64,000 bases of DNA, from contig JAAOMT010000661.1 of assembly GCA_016748015.1 (NCBI GenBank), positions 124,001 through 188,000 of the forward strand, given 5' to 3'. This DNA is from Geosiphon pyriformis. Taxonomy: Eukaryota; Glomeromycota; Glomeromycetes; Archaeosporales; Geosiphonaceae. Below, piece after piece: positions 21,036 to 34,462 of this stretch. A program made the position numbers and the translations under genes. Below the pieces are notes generated by a model. The model had not been told where the DNA came from and searched no databases. It worked only from the letters and a program-made list of their open reading frames with translations. Positions within the stretch are counted from its first letter, which is position 1. Each line of letters begins with the position of its first letter.

Positions 21036-24000
21036 TCAAGTGGTTTGATTATCTCCAAGCCATTGCAACAGCTTTTCTTTGAGCTGTAAAAGTTTAAGCG
21101 GTTTCGTTAAATAATCATTCATTCCACTCTCCAGGCATTTATCCCGAGTGCCTTGAACTGCGGAAGCAGTCAATGCGATGATGGGTATTTCAGATTTAGG
21201 TGGCCCCAAAGCACGAATTGCCTTCGACGCATCGAAACCGGACATAACTGGCTATAATATACATTTAAAATGCTCATTAGAAAATTGCAAAGTTGGGAGG
21301 GTTGGAATAAAAAAAGTAGCAATTACCATTGCACAATCCATTAGAATCAACGAAACTCTATCGGATCCAATGGAAGAGTCAAGATCGCCTTGCATAAGGT
21401 TTACGGCCTCTTGGCCGTTAGTAGCCGATAAACATTGGTACCCAAGTTTAGAAAGCTGATGTTGAATAACCTAGATAAATAAAAAAACAAAATATGAACA
21501 TTATCAAACATATGATGGATGAAAGTTCTTGTGACATAAATATTTTTTATAAAATAGGAACTTGGAGCACTGACCTTCAAATTAATAGGGTTATCTTCCT
21601 GCATGTCAAATTTGAGTTAAATAGTGAATTTTAAGATTCTTGGTCAAAAATAATTAAAGGACAAAATACGTACAACACATAATATACATCTTGATTGTGA
21701 GACAGCACGAGTTCGAGATTTATGATGTGTTTCAGGCTGGTCCGAGTCTTGAGCCTCACAAGAAGCCGACCTCTTACTTGGTGGCCTCTGGGATACATCC
21801 TTCAATGCTTTTGTTGGAGATTGTTGATCAGATGAGGCATTAGTTGATGAGGTGAGAAGTGTCTCACGAATCATATCCACGTCAATTTCAGAATTATTTT
21901 TCGCCTCCTTTAGCTCGGTAGTCGTATTTTTGGTCATCGTAGATTCTTGACTACTGCTTGAAGGAGTTGGTCGGTTGTGTTGTTCATAATCGTCAATTCG
22001 GAATCGATTAATAGAAAATCCGACGTTTGACTTGAGTTCAGCCACCTCAGTGGAATTGAATATTTCATTATTATGCAAACACTCCAACAATCTTCTCTGC
22101 ATGATAGGTTTGCAAATTGCAGCCGCATTTCCTCCAATCTTTCGGATTAGTTCTTTACCAAGAGCACGACCACACACGGACCAAAATACTAATAATCCAA
22201 TTGTCAGATTATTCTTTCCACAAATAGAAATGAATTCTTTGGCAGATTCCAAAACTTGCTCGGCATTCTTTTCAGTCACATTAAAAAAAACCATATCACA
22301 TGGCGATTTATGGTATTGCTGATGCCAAGCTTTTGCTGCCATAATTGCTTTGGAACAATCACTAAATGCCTCTACTTTTTGAACGCTAGGGCTTAACATT
22401 GCCGACATAGCAGATCGAGCAGTTTCAACTGGGTCTATTATGATTACACGTTTCGATTTAACTATGGCAGGTACAGCAAATAATGCTTCACCAGTTGCTA
22501 ATTGAGAAGGTGATGTCAATGGAGTGGCCGAAAGGGTGAGGGGTTCTACGTTCCAGGTGAACCAGAATCGACTGCCTTTTCCTAATTCACTCTGTACCCC
22601 TAAATCACCTCCATTAATTGACACTAAATGTTTACAAATTGAGAGACCTAAGCCAGTTCCATCCTGTCGCCTAGTCATTGAAGGGTCACCTTGTGAAAAA
22701 CTTTCCCAGATATCTTTCATGAAAGCTGGATCAATTCTAATAAAGAATTGAAAATAAAATTATGTTTCAAATATTTCATAATTGATAGGTTTGAACTAAA
22801 TCCCAGTGTCCTACCCAATTCCAGTGTCAGTCAATTCGACAAGAAGAGTGCCAGTTTTGACGATATTTGGTTCTGTATCAGCTCCTGTTTCTTTAACTTG
22901 TACATCGGATGAAGCTAAAGAAATTTTAAGCACGATTTCACCAGACTCGGTGAATTTCACACTGTCAAATGAGAAGTTATTTTAACAATTTCGATATGTA
23001 AAATAAAAACTATTGGCTGGGTTTGAGAATACTTACGAATTCGATAATAGATTCATGAGAATTTGTTGTAATCTATAGGTTTGTTTTCGTAATGGTCAGC
23101 ATTTAGGACTCAACTTCTCAAACTTAAATATCAAAAGAAAAAATTTAGATGGCAAGACTTCGTACCTTTCAGGATCAGACTTTACATATTTTGGCAGTTC
23201 AGTTGGTGCAAAAAGCAACACCAGTTCAATTTGCTTGGTGCCAGCCCGTTCGCCGAAAATTTCAATAGTTTTTTCCACGAGATCAAATAAATCAAAGGTT
23301 CGATTCATCAGCGTGATTTTTTGTGCTTCAAGTTTCGCGGCGTCCAAAATATCGTTTACAACGGAAAGAACCACATCAGAAGCACGTGTCATTATTTCAA
23401 CCATATCCCTTTGATCCGAGGAAAGAGGGGTATCTTCAAAAGCTGATAGTACACCAATTATTGCTCCTAAGGGTGTACGTAATTCTGATTTGAAGTTGAG
23501 AATTATGAGTAAATGCTTTCGATGTTAAAGGTTTGCTTGAAAATTGAAACGCAAGACTTCAAAGATACCATGGGAGGTATTGGCCAGAATTTGGCTTTTA
23601 GCCTCATTTGCCGCCTTGGCCGCTTCCATTTGCGCTTCACGTTTTAGTTTTTCTTCGGAAAGTTTGGAATGGGTGATAGCTAAGCTGATTTGATTGGAAA
23701 TCTGTTGCAAAAAAATCTTTTCTGCGTTGGACCAATTCTCATTGGGCTTTCGATGAGCAACAATCCAGCCCCAGAAAGAAGAATTCAGGCGAATAGCAAC
23801 TGACATTGAAGATACATGCTGATTAAGAATTTGGGAAAAATAATTTTTGTGACTTTCGATTTCCAAATCAAGAATATCATTATCGGTGTCTCCTATGTTT
23901 AAAAATGAGGGTAACTCATTGTTTACAGGTGCTGTTTGTTCCTGTAAGGCTCCGGTGAAAGATGCTAAAAATGATGAAAGCGGATAAGCTGGTGAATTGA

Positions 24001-27000
24001 CATCAGATGAGCCATCCAATTGGTCACCCCAAGATTCTTTAGAGTCAATTGCTTTACAAGAGATTTGGGTTCCAACCAAAGCTTGAATTTCGGGGTCAAA
24101 AGCTGAAGCTGCCATTATCTGTGCCGACCCTTTATTCATTGGATCACTAAAAAGGACAAGTAATGATTCACAGACTAAAATTCGATGAATTTCTTCAACC
24201 GCCGTCGATAAGATTTCTTTAATATTAAATCCGGAACGAATTTTGCTGCTAATAGAGAATAGCAATTGTTTGGTTTCAGCTTGAGAACGTTGTTGAACCA
24301 CCAATTCATGGCGAAGATTAGATAATTTAATATTGCTTCGTACACGAGCAATCAGCTCACGAGCATTAAAAGGTTTGATCAAATAATCATCAGCCCCTCG
24401 CTCCAATCCTTAAAATAAAAGTAAAGCATTTTTACAAGCTTAGATACTAGTGCTTTGAAATAAAATTTTTATGAACAAACCTTCGACGCTAGCCTCTTCA
24501 CCAGCTCGAGCCGATAAGAGAATCACGGGAATCATTTTAGTTGATGGATCCGAACGTAGAATTTTTAATAACTCAAAGCCATTCATGTTAGGCATCATAA
24601 TATCTATTTTTAAGTGTGTAAATAAAATTATCAATTTACATAATCAAGCAAAAATTCAAATTTTAACTATGATATTAACCGCTTAACACAAGATCGGGTT
24701 TTATCTCATGCTTAGTGATAATGTTAAGTGCGTCACGGCCGTCAGTGGCACTTCGCACCTCAAATTCTGTTTTTAAGATGTTACAAAGATAGTTTCTAAT
24801 CGGAGAGAGAAATAATTAGTCAATAAAAGCTTTGGCGTTACTGATACATCGAATCATAAAGGATATTCGATATCTTAGGATTCAAATACCTCATATCAGC
24901 ATTATCATCCACAACAAGAACACGTTTAATTCTGTTCGGATCACTTCCGAATTCTTCTAGTAAAAATGGAGATCGAACATCCTTAGCGGCGCCTAACGTT
25001 GGTGAAGCGATCGATAGAGTCTTCAAATGTTCAATTGTGTTCTTAGCTTCGTGATCGTCTTCCTCAAATTTAGTTTGGAAACCTTGGGAATCATGTTTTT
25101 CCGTATTCCATTGTTTACATTCCTCCAAATACAAATCGACATTTCTAGAAAACTGATTTTCCCGAAGTGATGGTATCGGATATTTCGCGTTTCCTTCTCT
25201 AATACCATTAATGTAAACATTTTTCCTAGGCAATTGATCATATCCGGTTGGTATCCATACTCGGAATGTAGTGCCAACATCAACTTCTGAAGTGACACTT
25301 ATATCTCCTCCGTGACGAATTGCTAATTCTTTAACTAGAGCAAGACCTATACCTGTGCCTTCATGACTACGGGATTGATGCGACTCAATTCGATAAAACC
25401 GTTGAAAAATATTAGGTAGATGCTCTGGGGAAATCCCGACACCTTGAAATTTGAATTAGATGAAGTATTTGTATGAATGGTTAAACTTTATCAAAAATTT
25501 ATATATATAAGAATATAGACTTATAAATTGGATAATTTTACCTGTGTCAGTAACTTCTAATATAACAACTTCTCCACATTCCATTTTGTCAGCATAAAGC
25601 CGAATGGTAACCCCTCCATCCCAGGTATATTTGAAGGCATTTGAACCTAGGTTGACATAGTAGTTTTGTGTGAATATGTATTTTCTATTATCCCAGAAAC
25701 TTTTTTATCAAGAGTAAAAAACTTACATAGGTTAAATACAATTTTTTCATACAAATCCAAATCCAAATAGACTTTGTGTTCCAACTGAAGTTGCAGCGTT
25801 TCATTGCTGGGAATGTCTAAAGTAAATGTTAGGCCAAAAGATTTGGCCATGCTCTCAAAGTTGGAGGCCAATTCGGTGGTGACCTTCGCAATATCTGTTT
25901 CACAGTAATGAGCTTCAAGACGACCTGCTTCAATTCGTGAAAACTTTATAGATCGGGAAAGACGTTACATCATGGCCGAATATAATCAAGAGTGATAATT
26001 TATTATGTCAATAACTAACCTGTAAGAGAGTATTCACTAATTTTAGTAGTCTTCTCGCATTACGTTGAATCATTTTCAAATTGTAAAGAATCGGTGAATC
26101 GGGTGCACATGAAGAGATTGCATCCTCCAGGGGAGCCAGCATGAGTGTAAGTGGAGCTTTGAAAACCACACATTTTTGGTGTAAGCAATTTTTCAATTGG
26201 TGAAAAATCAATAAGACACACTCTAATTTTTGAAATTAAAATATTACTTCGCAATTCGTGGCTAATATTTTGGAAAAACATTATCTTTTGACGATTAAGA
26301 TCGGCTAAAGTTTCTGCCTGCTTTCTTTCTTCTTCACGTGATCTTCCATTAGTTAGGCTAGAACTGACGTGGCCAACAACGAGCTGGGAAACAAACAAAA
26401 AGGATTAATTTTCAAATTTTATTTTCCCGAAATTCAAGCTTACTGACCTGGCAGAATTCCAAGTATTCTGTGTCTAACGCTCGGCGTACATTAACTCCAC
26501 ATATTAGGATTGCGGTTAAAACGGTTTTCCCAGCAAACGATGTTAAAACGGGAAGAAGTATTGCTTGCGATTTGTCAGCAAGTGTGACAAGTACATGTTG
26601 GTTTGTTCGAATCACTTGCTCAATAGGCCACGATTCAGGAGTGAACGAGGAAAATGATGATTTTGTTAAACTTTCTGTCTGTGTCAACGAGTCTGAAGAT
26701 TGTAACTGCGATTTTTGATCCATCTCATTATTTTTTGATTTTTGAATATCTTTTAAGAAAGCTTCCATCGCATTAGTAACATTTAAAACATGATGTGACT
26801 TTGGTAGCTGATCAGGTAAATTTCTTGAAGATTTTCCCGTAACAAATATTAATTCTTCGACTCCATCATCACCGGATTGGGTATGTAGATTATCATCAAA
26901 AGTGGTAGCAGTCAAACGAGCCACATAGGTTTGGTTATCTTCGCCTGCTTCATTCTTCCCGATGAGATATATGAGGGCATAGGTGATGTCGGCATTATTA

Positions 27001-28390
27001 TCTCGAAGAGCGGCAGTAGCTAAATGACAAGAAGCTTCAACAGATTTTGCACCTGATAAATTTAGATAAAAACGCAGGCATTTTGAGTATTCCATGTTTA
27101 TTGTACAATCATAGAAAAACCAGCAATTCCCTTCACCCTTTTTTTTTTTTTTTACTTACCAGGAGTTCGATTTCCCAACTCGCCCAAAGTTTTTAGACGG
27201 CGAGCAGACAGAACCCTTTGTGTTGTTTCCTGTACTGCGGTGAATACGCCACCAACTGATCCATCTTCCTGGAATACGGGACTAAATGTAAAGGAAAAGT
27301 AACATTCCTCGGTATATCCGTCTCGTAAGAGAAGAAGCATGAGATCGTCATTGAATTGTCCTTGACCCGTTGATACGACTCTAATATAGATCCAAATGTT
27401 ATGAAAGATGATATAAAACTCTTGATTTCTTTTGAATCGAATAAAATAAGATATTAACCCGTCAAAGATAGGCCCTATCACATCCCAGATTTCGGGCCAT
27501 ACCTCCCATGCTGGTTTACCCAGCGCTAAAAATTAAAATGAAATGGTGAAAATCTTTGAGCATGAAATGGGTAAGGCGAGGAACAAAAGTTAACCAATTA
27601 TTGAAATAATGCTACTTGAGATAATTAAAGACACGGGATCCGTGTAAGGAGATCACATGACTCAAATAGGAATTCCTAAGATGTTGGTATTTTGATTTAA
27701 CGAATCATTTAAAGTTTGAATTTCTCACCTTCTGGATGTTTCAATTTTAATATAGGCCGCCACACTAAAAATCACAAAAAGCAAAAAAATCTTAGGAATG
27801 ATAGCCTTCGAGAAAATATTTCAGGAATCAGCGGGAAAACTTACTTTGATTATAGATTAACAATTTTTGGGGCCCATAATACAATGCCATTGGGAACACC
27901 GAGTGAAGACATAGATCCTGTAATATGAAAAACCCAAAAAGATTGGATCTATAAATATTTGGACTGTAATTGGGGGCATGCGAACAAAAATTCAGAGATT
28001 CGAGTCTAAAGTTGTTTGGAGCCCAGACTAGGCTGAAAAATATTGGGGGGGGGGCGGTTGTTGAATTTAAATAACGTCTAGATATTGGTTGAACTTTATA
28101 GCTAGTTGAATTTTTGGGATCAAGCCCAAAGGGTATATGAATTTCCCGGGTATCATAATTGAATATGTTGCATATAATTTGGGTTTGGATAAATTTATCT
28201 AAACATTCACAACACACACCACAGTTGTTCTTAAAGACGTAGTCCATGTACTCATAGCCCCCAGTTGTGTTGTCGACCAGTCAAAAGAGTAGACAAGTTC
28301 GGCAACTGGTATTTCACCTTCATATGGGTTCAATATTTCCTTGTGAGAAGTGCTTTGACTGAACGACATGTATTCCTCTGCTATGTTCAC
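21036..28390 (-). CDS. Dual hybrid histidine kinase (PAS-HK-REC-GAF-HK-REC), about 21 exons
   Basis: Joining exons by eye gives about 1,790 aa. Order: PAS-like sensor (about 28390-27160; [26 protein letters not shown]); linker/GAF-like (27050-26448); HisKA-1 with [10 protein letters not shown], phospho-His near 26260; HATPase-1 (25945-25260; [21 protein letters not shown]); REC-1 (24940-24330; [20 protein letters not shown] with acceptor Asp, LIKPF); GAF (24300-23700); HisKA-2 (NTSHELRTP, split by an intron at 23570/23490); HATPase-2 (23090-22530; [21 protein letters not shown]); a receiver-like domain that lacks the acceptor Asp (about 22450-22060); and terminal REC-2 (CVEDNPIN, ILMDCAMPVMSG, YLTKPL). 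Such proteins autophosphorylate and pass phosphate to an Hpt protein and response regulators. No transmembrane segment seen, so probably cytosolic. The start is uncertain: ATG 28390 is used, but an upstream exon from ATG 28769 is possible. No inactivating change was found. Confidence 0.9.
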
Positions 28391-28434
28391 GAAAACCAGT
28401 CGATGTAAAAATGTTTTTTTTTGGATTGATTATA

Positions 28435-28478
<44 letters not shown>
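28435..28478. repeat. (ATG)n/(CAT)n microsatellite
   Basis: About 15 perfect trinucleotide units located immediately upstream of the first recognisable exon of the histidine kinase, in its 5' UTR or first intron. Confidence 0.97.
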
Positions 28479-28479
<1 letters not shown>

Positions 28480-28769
28480 AAGAAGAAGAAAAGAATCAAG
28501 AAAGAACAGAGAATGAGTATGAGTTTTAAAATAGCCTCTGAAAAAATGCCAACAGGCTCTTACAGCTATGTATTATCACGCATTTCTGTTATGACTTGTA
28601 CACCACGGCAACAGAAATTGGTCCCCGGAAATTTGAATAATAACAGATACTGACCACAAAGTAGTTTTGGGTCTGCTTCCAACGGCAAATTCATATTTTT
28701 TCTTGGAGTAGTTGATAAAATGGGTTGGGATATACGGTCGAGAGCGGTCCAGACCGCTTTTTTGTTCAT

Positions 28770-31484
28770 TTTTTAAGTTGATGTTTTCATTGATCTACAA
28801 TAAGAATAATTTTTCTATTGTAAAATTTATTCTTAGATACATAAATGCTAATAAAATATTTATGTGTTTGTATAATGTAATAAAGATATGGTTAGATTTT
28901 CTTCATTAAATAAATTCTTTCTCCCCTGATCTACTGCAGTTTTACTTACCCATTCCATTTATAGATTAGTTTACAAATTTGGGTTTTTTATGCTATTATT
29001 GTCTAGATTCCGAGTTTTTTTGCTCAATGCCAAATTGGAAAACAGGGATAAAAAAACTGTATATATTCCAAGAGGAAAATTTTTTGAGATTAGGTACAGT
29101 TATTTATTTTGATAAAGCACGAGTTATCGCAAGATGTTTGTGTAATATCTTGTTTGCTTGCTTGTTTATTTGTTTGTCCATTTTGCTTACTTACCCGTTT
29201 TGCTTGCTTGTTTATTTTCTCTATGTAGTTTCAAATTTGTTTATCTCTTATAAAATTCTGTTAGTTTGCATTTGATGAGTAATGTCCAGATTATTATTTT
29301 TTGCATTTGATGAGTAATGTCCAGGTTATTATTTTTTGCATTTGATGAGTAATGCCCAGGTTATTATTTTTTGCATTTGATGAGTAATGCCAAGTATTTA
29401 CTTATGTAAATAAAAACTCAAAACAAATTAATCCCGAATCAAGGTCGCAAGTTTATTTTATAATTTTCTATTCAGAATAAATATAGATAGATACTGTATT
29501 ATGATGAAAAATGCTTTTTTAAATGAAATTTTTTTTTAAAAATAGTTAATAGATAACTATCCAATTATTATTTTTGAATGATTAGTATATTTTGAACAGA
29601 AAAATATCCATTATCAATAAATATTCATGGAAAAGATTCAACTTTGACTTTTGTAAAAAATTAATTTATATATTCAAAATTGATTTGACATGTATGATAA
29701 TTTTTATTTTTATTTTACTTTGAACTTTTCATTAGGAAAAGATGGCAGCTGCAAACTGGTTTTGATAAAAGTTAATTTTGAAGCTTCATTTGTGATTAAA
29801 ATTTCAATCTCTACTTTCTATTATAAAGAATTTTGATCCTCTTTATTTAGCATCAAATGAATGATATGTACTTTTTAAGATATTTTTAAACTAATATTAA
29901 ACAAAAGTACTTTAAAAAAACAGTTTTAAATAAATAAGTGTGCAAACATTACTTGAGACTATTTTAATTTAAAAGGATATATAAAATTATGTAGTTATTT
30001 TTTAATAAATAATTTTCTGTGGCTTTAGAAAAATGATTTTTGATCTGAATATTGGGCATATAAATATATATAATTTGACAATATTTATCCCTATTAAATG
30101 TAAAAAATTCTCTAACAAGGTTGGAAATATAAAATGAAAATTTGAAAGATATTCTAATCTTTCCAAATGATTTTCTAAAATATGAGATGAAAAATCTTTC
30201 AATAATTATAAGAATCCTTCAATGGCTTGAAATTTTTATGTCTAAAAAAATTTTCAGGTGAAAAACTTATCTTGAAGAATGAAACCTTGTGATTTTAAAC
30301 CATCAAAAAAAGGCTAATACCTACATCTTTAATGAAGACACAAAAAATTGTCAAGACATTAAAAAATCCTCTCCCCTCAAATTAATAAATAAAAAATCCT
30401 GGAAATCAATTTAGCCGTTGTTTTTAAATTTCAAGTTTTAATTATTCTATAAAGTTGAATTTTGAACCCCTCCTAAAATTAAAAAGATATAAATGTGAAT
30501 ATTACGAAATATTCAAGTAAAATGGCTCTTGTAATACATTTGAGTCATTTTAATCAGTTCACAATAATGCGCAAAATTTCGCCAAAAAAATAAAAAATTG
30601 AAGAGAAAATTTTTAAACGAAAATTTAGTTTGAACATGAAAACGACAAAATTGGTTAATTTAGAATAAGGATTAATTGTAATTGGAAAATCCAAACTTCA
30701 TCAACGGGATAAAATTTGTTAATTAAAAAATCAATAATTTATTGATTTAACGAATACTTAATTCCTTATTATCAAGCATCTCTTATTAAAGAAGGCTATT
30801 TCTTGGTAAACTTTTTTAATCCTAATTTGAGAACTTTAATGTTAAAAAAAAATGAAGATGAAATAGACGAAGAATTTCTTTTGTATACTAAGTAAAGTTA
30901 CAAGAATGCCGAGAAAAATAAATAAATGGGTGGTTAGTTTCAATTTTATGTCTTGGGATAGAAGTATAAACAAGTCATAATAACAGAACAGGACAGGACA
31001 GGAGAGGACTATAGTTTAACACACGTTGAAAAAATGAAAAAAAAATTTCAGCCAATTTTTAAAACATTAACAATTCACTCGTACCTCAATTTTTAACGAG
31101 AAGAATTGAGAAAACTAATAATATTTACTATTTTGAAATTAAGAAAAAATTTATTTTGTAAATTACATTCTTGAAAAAATTCAAAGAAACCCTAAAACTT
31201 GAACAATATTTTGAAATGTCAAGAATCAAGAAGGCTATCCAGCACTGGTCGCGAGAGACTCAGACTCTCAAACATTTAAAATCTTCAACTAAAATTTTTT
31301 CAATAAATTCACACAACCAATTAGATATTAATAAAGGAGTGTAGCTTTTGTAGATTATTATTAAATCGAATCAAGGGGGTGTCATATTCAAATAAAATTA
31401 GTACTATATTACAATAAATCGGCTGAGCTTCTATAAAGAGATTGAACATCAAATATATTAAATCACTGAAAACCATTTTTAAAT
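28770..31484. other. Gene-poor AT-rich region
   Basis: No recognisable gene in about 2.7 kb. It holds a 35-bp tandem repeat (29268-29392, listed separately). An open frame of 98 codons at 28979-29275 is hydrophobic, overlaps the repeat start and has no family features; not called. Confidence 0.4.
29268..29392. repeat. 35-bp minisatellite, about 3.6 copies
   Basis: The unit starts GCATTTGATGAGTAATG and is followed by a CCAGGTTATTATTTTTT-type half. Units start at 29268, 29303, 29338 and 29373 and differ at one or two positions. Confidence 0.95.
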
Positions 31485-32009
31485 TCACAAGTGCAAAGCA
31501 GGGTTGAAAAAACGATTTGCTATAGTAGTTTCAAGAAAAACCCCTAATACAAAAAGCTTCAAAAATCCGAATACGACTCCACCAAAAAAGATTTTGTAGT
31601 GGCTTATGGTTATATCTTGATATTCGGCCGATACAATAGGTTGAAATTGGAACCCAACCAAGTTAAGTGTGTATTTGCTACCAGATTTTTGGAGACGGTT
31701 CTGAGACTTATTATAAATGAGATCAAGTTCTTGGACTAAGAAGATTTCACCTTGTGAAGCCTCGTTAGCGTCATTTTGATTACTAGTAGGAAACTCGAAT
31801 TCAAAAATTTCTGAGGATACAAACATTTTGAACAAGCGTAAAAAAGTATGTATAATTTCTCTATCATCAATCATGTTAGATTTTATGATAATTATGTTTG
31901 ATTCTGGGGTTATTTTAATTTCAAGAAAGTTTGAAAAGTCCATCCCATGGTCTGAGAAGCATCTTTTCAATACATCTTGAAGGTTATTAGCGCCTCGAAC
32001 GATTTGCAT
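31485..32009 (-). CDS. Hypothetical protein, possible membrane segment
   Basis: Uninterrupted 174-aa frame with ATG at 32009. The N-terminal 110 residues are mixed and soluble-looking with an acidic patch. Near the C terminus a hydrophobic stretch (FFGGVVFGFLKLFVLGVFLE) could be a membrane segment or amphipathic helix. No family is recognised and there is no neighbour within 2 kb to inform function. Length and composition argue for a real gene over a chance frame in AT-rich DNA, but additional exons cannot be excluded. Confidence 0.5.
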   Translation of the reverse strand: MQIVRGANNLQDVLKRCFSDHGMDFSNFLEIKITPESNIIIIKSNMIDDREIIHTFLRLFKMFVSSEIFEFEFPTSNQNDANEASQGEIFLVQELDLIYNKSQNRLQKSGSKYTLNLVGFQFQPIVSAEYQDITISHYKIFFGGVVFGFLKLFVLGVFLETTIANRFFNPALHL

Positions 32010-34260
32010 TTTTATAATGTGAAATATGTTATAGTTTTGAACTTTTTTGAATTTTTTTAAAAAGCTATTGAACCTCTATATATATATATATATGATTTTT
32101 AATGAATGAAAGTGAAAATACAGACGGAAAAAAATATCCGCTAAGATGAATATATAAATTGCCAAACTTGTTTTTAAGGTTTACAAATGGAACTATCAAG
32201 AAATCACCTTCATTTAAACACTTCCATATTTCATATTGGTGATACGATTACATGACACATGATACCTGTTATTTATAACAACTAAAATGAACTTTTTCAT
32301 AAGCTTTCTAAATATTAATCTAATTCAGCAAGAATTCATTTTCCTCAATAATTAGCAAATGAGTATATATGCACGAAAATTTCTGTATCATAAAAATCGA
32401 AAATGAAATCTGGGACAGTCAATTCATTCATGGAATTTCTTTCTTCCATCGAGTCATTATGATGCAAAAATTAATTTCAAATTTATACGACACAAGCATT
32501 TGACGAAATATAAGTTTAAAATTCTAAAATTTTAATTAAAAAATTTAGGATGGTCATCAAAATTATTTATGAACACAATCGTGACCAATATTATCATACA
32601 ATCGCTAAGAATCTCTTTTGCAGCAGCAGCAGCAAAATTTTAAATATATCGGACTTTGATGCCTGTCACGTCACATGACTCACTTGGGCTCACGAACACC
32701 AAAATTGGTGATCAAGAAAAATAGAAGGATTGCTTTTTTCAGGTGAAAGTATTTTCCAGGAGACATTATTTCCATCTTTTATTTTCTAAAAATTTGATTT
32801 AGTTTTTATAAAGTATATTATCATAATTTTTTTTATCAAGTTCAAACTCCAAAATAATTTTTTGCTAGATTTTTATTTTCTTAGTCATGATTGATTTTCA
32901 AAATTCGATATTTAAATGAACGTTTTTATTAAATTGTTTATAACATAATTAATTACTGAACTTGATGCTACAATAAATTTTAATTACGAGAAATCTCTCC
33001 AAAGAATTTCTATATAGGAAAATTAAAATTATATGATTTAGTTTCCGTCTCAAAGAAAAAATTCAAACTTAAAAGGTCTAGTCGAAAATTTTTGAATTTG
33101 AACAATTTTTTTTGTCCAGTTAGGCAACTTGTCTGCTGAGAAGTTTTGTCAACGACTTCAATAATACTAAAATTTAGGACGGGAGCTACCTTCTCATAAG
33201 CTATCTTTAATAAAAAGAGACATCTATATTGAATAAAACTCCTTTCATTCTCTATTGCTTGGAAAGAAAAATAAACAAACTATTTTAGATATCTAAACTA
33301 TTTTTTACAAATTCATAATTTATTAGAAATATAAAGTTTATAATTAAACGCTAAAAATTATGCTATTACTTAATTTTTAATATAAAGAGAAAATGATTAA
33401 AATCAGAAAAAATGGCCATTAAATAATATTAACATTGGATAATTTTCTCCACTCTATAGAATTGTTGCAAAAAGCATATCAACAGATATAAGAAGACATT
33501 GTTTTTATATTGTAATCATAAAATTAGAAATAAGATTGTGTTGGAAGCTATTCAGTTTATCTGGAAAACAGCTTCATTCATTGACGCTTTATGTGTGCTT
33601 CACAGACCAGAATAATTTTCTTCGTCCCGAAAACTGCCAAACTTTTAATGTTGATTGGTTTAAACGAAATATGCTTTCCTTTGAAAATATAGCTTGATTT
33701 CAATCAAAATCTTTATGATTTTTTCCCTATTGTAAACGGTTTTTTTGTGTTTGATGTTGAATAAAGGTTTGGAAAGTTTACCTATATATTTACCCTCACG
33801 TGAATGTGTCTACACTAATTTTAACCTTTTGTTTTTTCCTTTCCCGTTGTATATCAGTGGCGGTTAGATTAATTATTTTTTTTGCAAGTTGTACAATTTT
33901 GTCATCTTGCTTTGGGGGTTGTGATTCGATTTTGTCAGTTTTAGTTGGTCACTTAGTTCTTTTGTTTCCTCTCATTTTTTAAACTAATAAAGGGCTGTAG
34001 CTTCAAGTCCAAGTAGCTTCTTTGGCTTTTGAGCTTTAGGGATTGAACCTTCCCGCGGGGTCGTTCCCTTAGCTTGAGTTAGCACTAAAGAAGGAAATTT
34101 ACATCCGAATTTACAACGGCAGCAATTAGTGATCGATAATATGGATGGTGAAAATGAGAATGCTGGCGTAGCAGCTGTTGTCGCAATTGAAATTATAGAG
34201 GTTGATATTGAAGGAGAAATTGTAGATGTTGTTATAAAAACAGTTGTTACTGGCTACTCT
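32010..34260. other. AT-rich intergenic region
   Basis: Upstream part of the 31485-32009 gene with a (TA)n run at about 32077-32093. A slightly GC-richer segment at 33780-34260 includes AATAAAGGGCTGTAGCTTC, a weak echo of the LINE-like 3' end described elsewhere. No coding gene is supported. Confidence 0.4.
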
Positions 34261-34341
34261 TTAGGCTGACCATTTCTTTGGACTACCATTTAGTAACATA
34301 ATATTAGCTGCTGTCCGGTGTCCAAAAAGTGGAGAATTATG

Positions 34342-34405
<64 letters not shown>

Positions 34406-34427
34406 GGATGATTATCAGGAGGATTAC

Positions 34428-34462
<35 letters not shown>

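Noticed and set aside
22032-22751. Plus-strand frames inside the kinase gene
   Set aside because: Antisense shadows of the long coding exon 22739-21673.
28566-28769. Upstream minus-strand ATG frame as first exon of the histidine kinase
   Set aside because: No splice acceptor could be found that joins it in frame to the first certain exon, so it was left out; it remains possible.
33780-34260. Possible third LINE-like 3' end
   Set aside because: Only a weak resemblance (GGGCTGTAGCTTC) and no reverse-transcriptase-like peptide.
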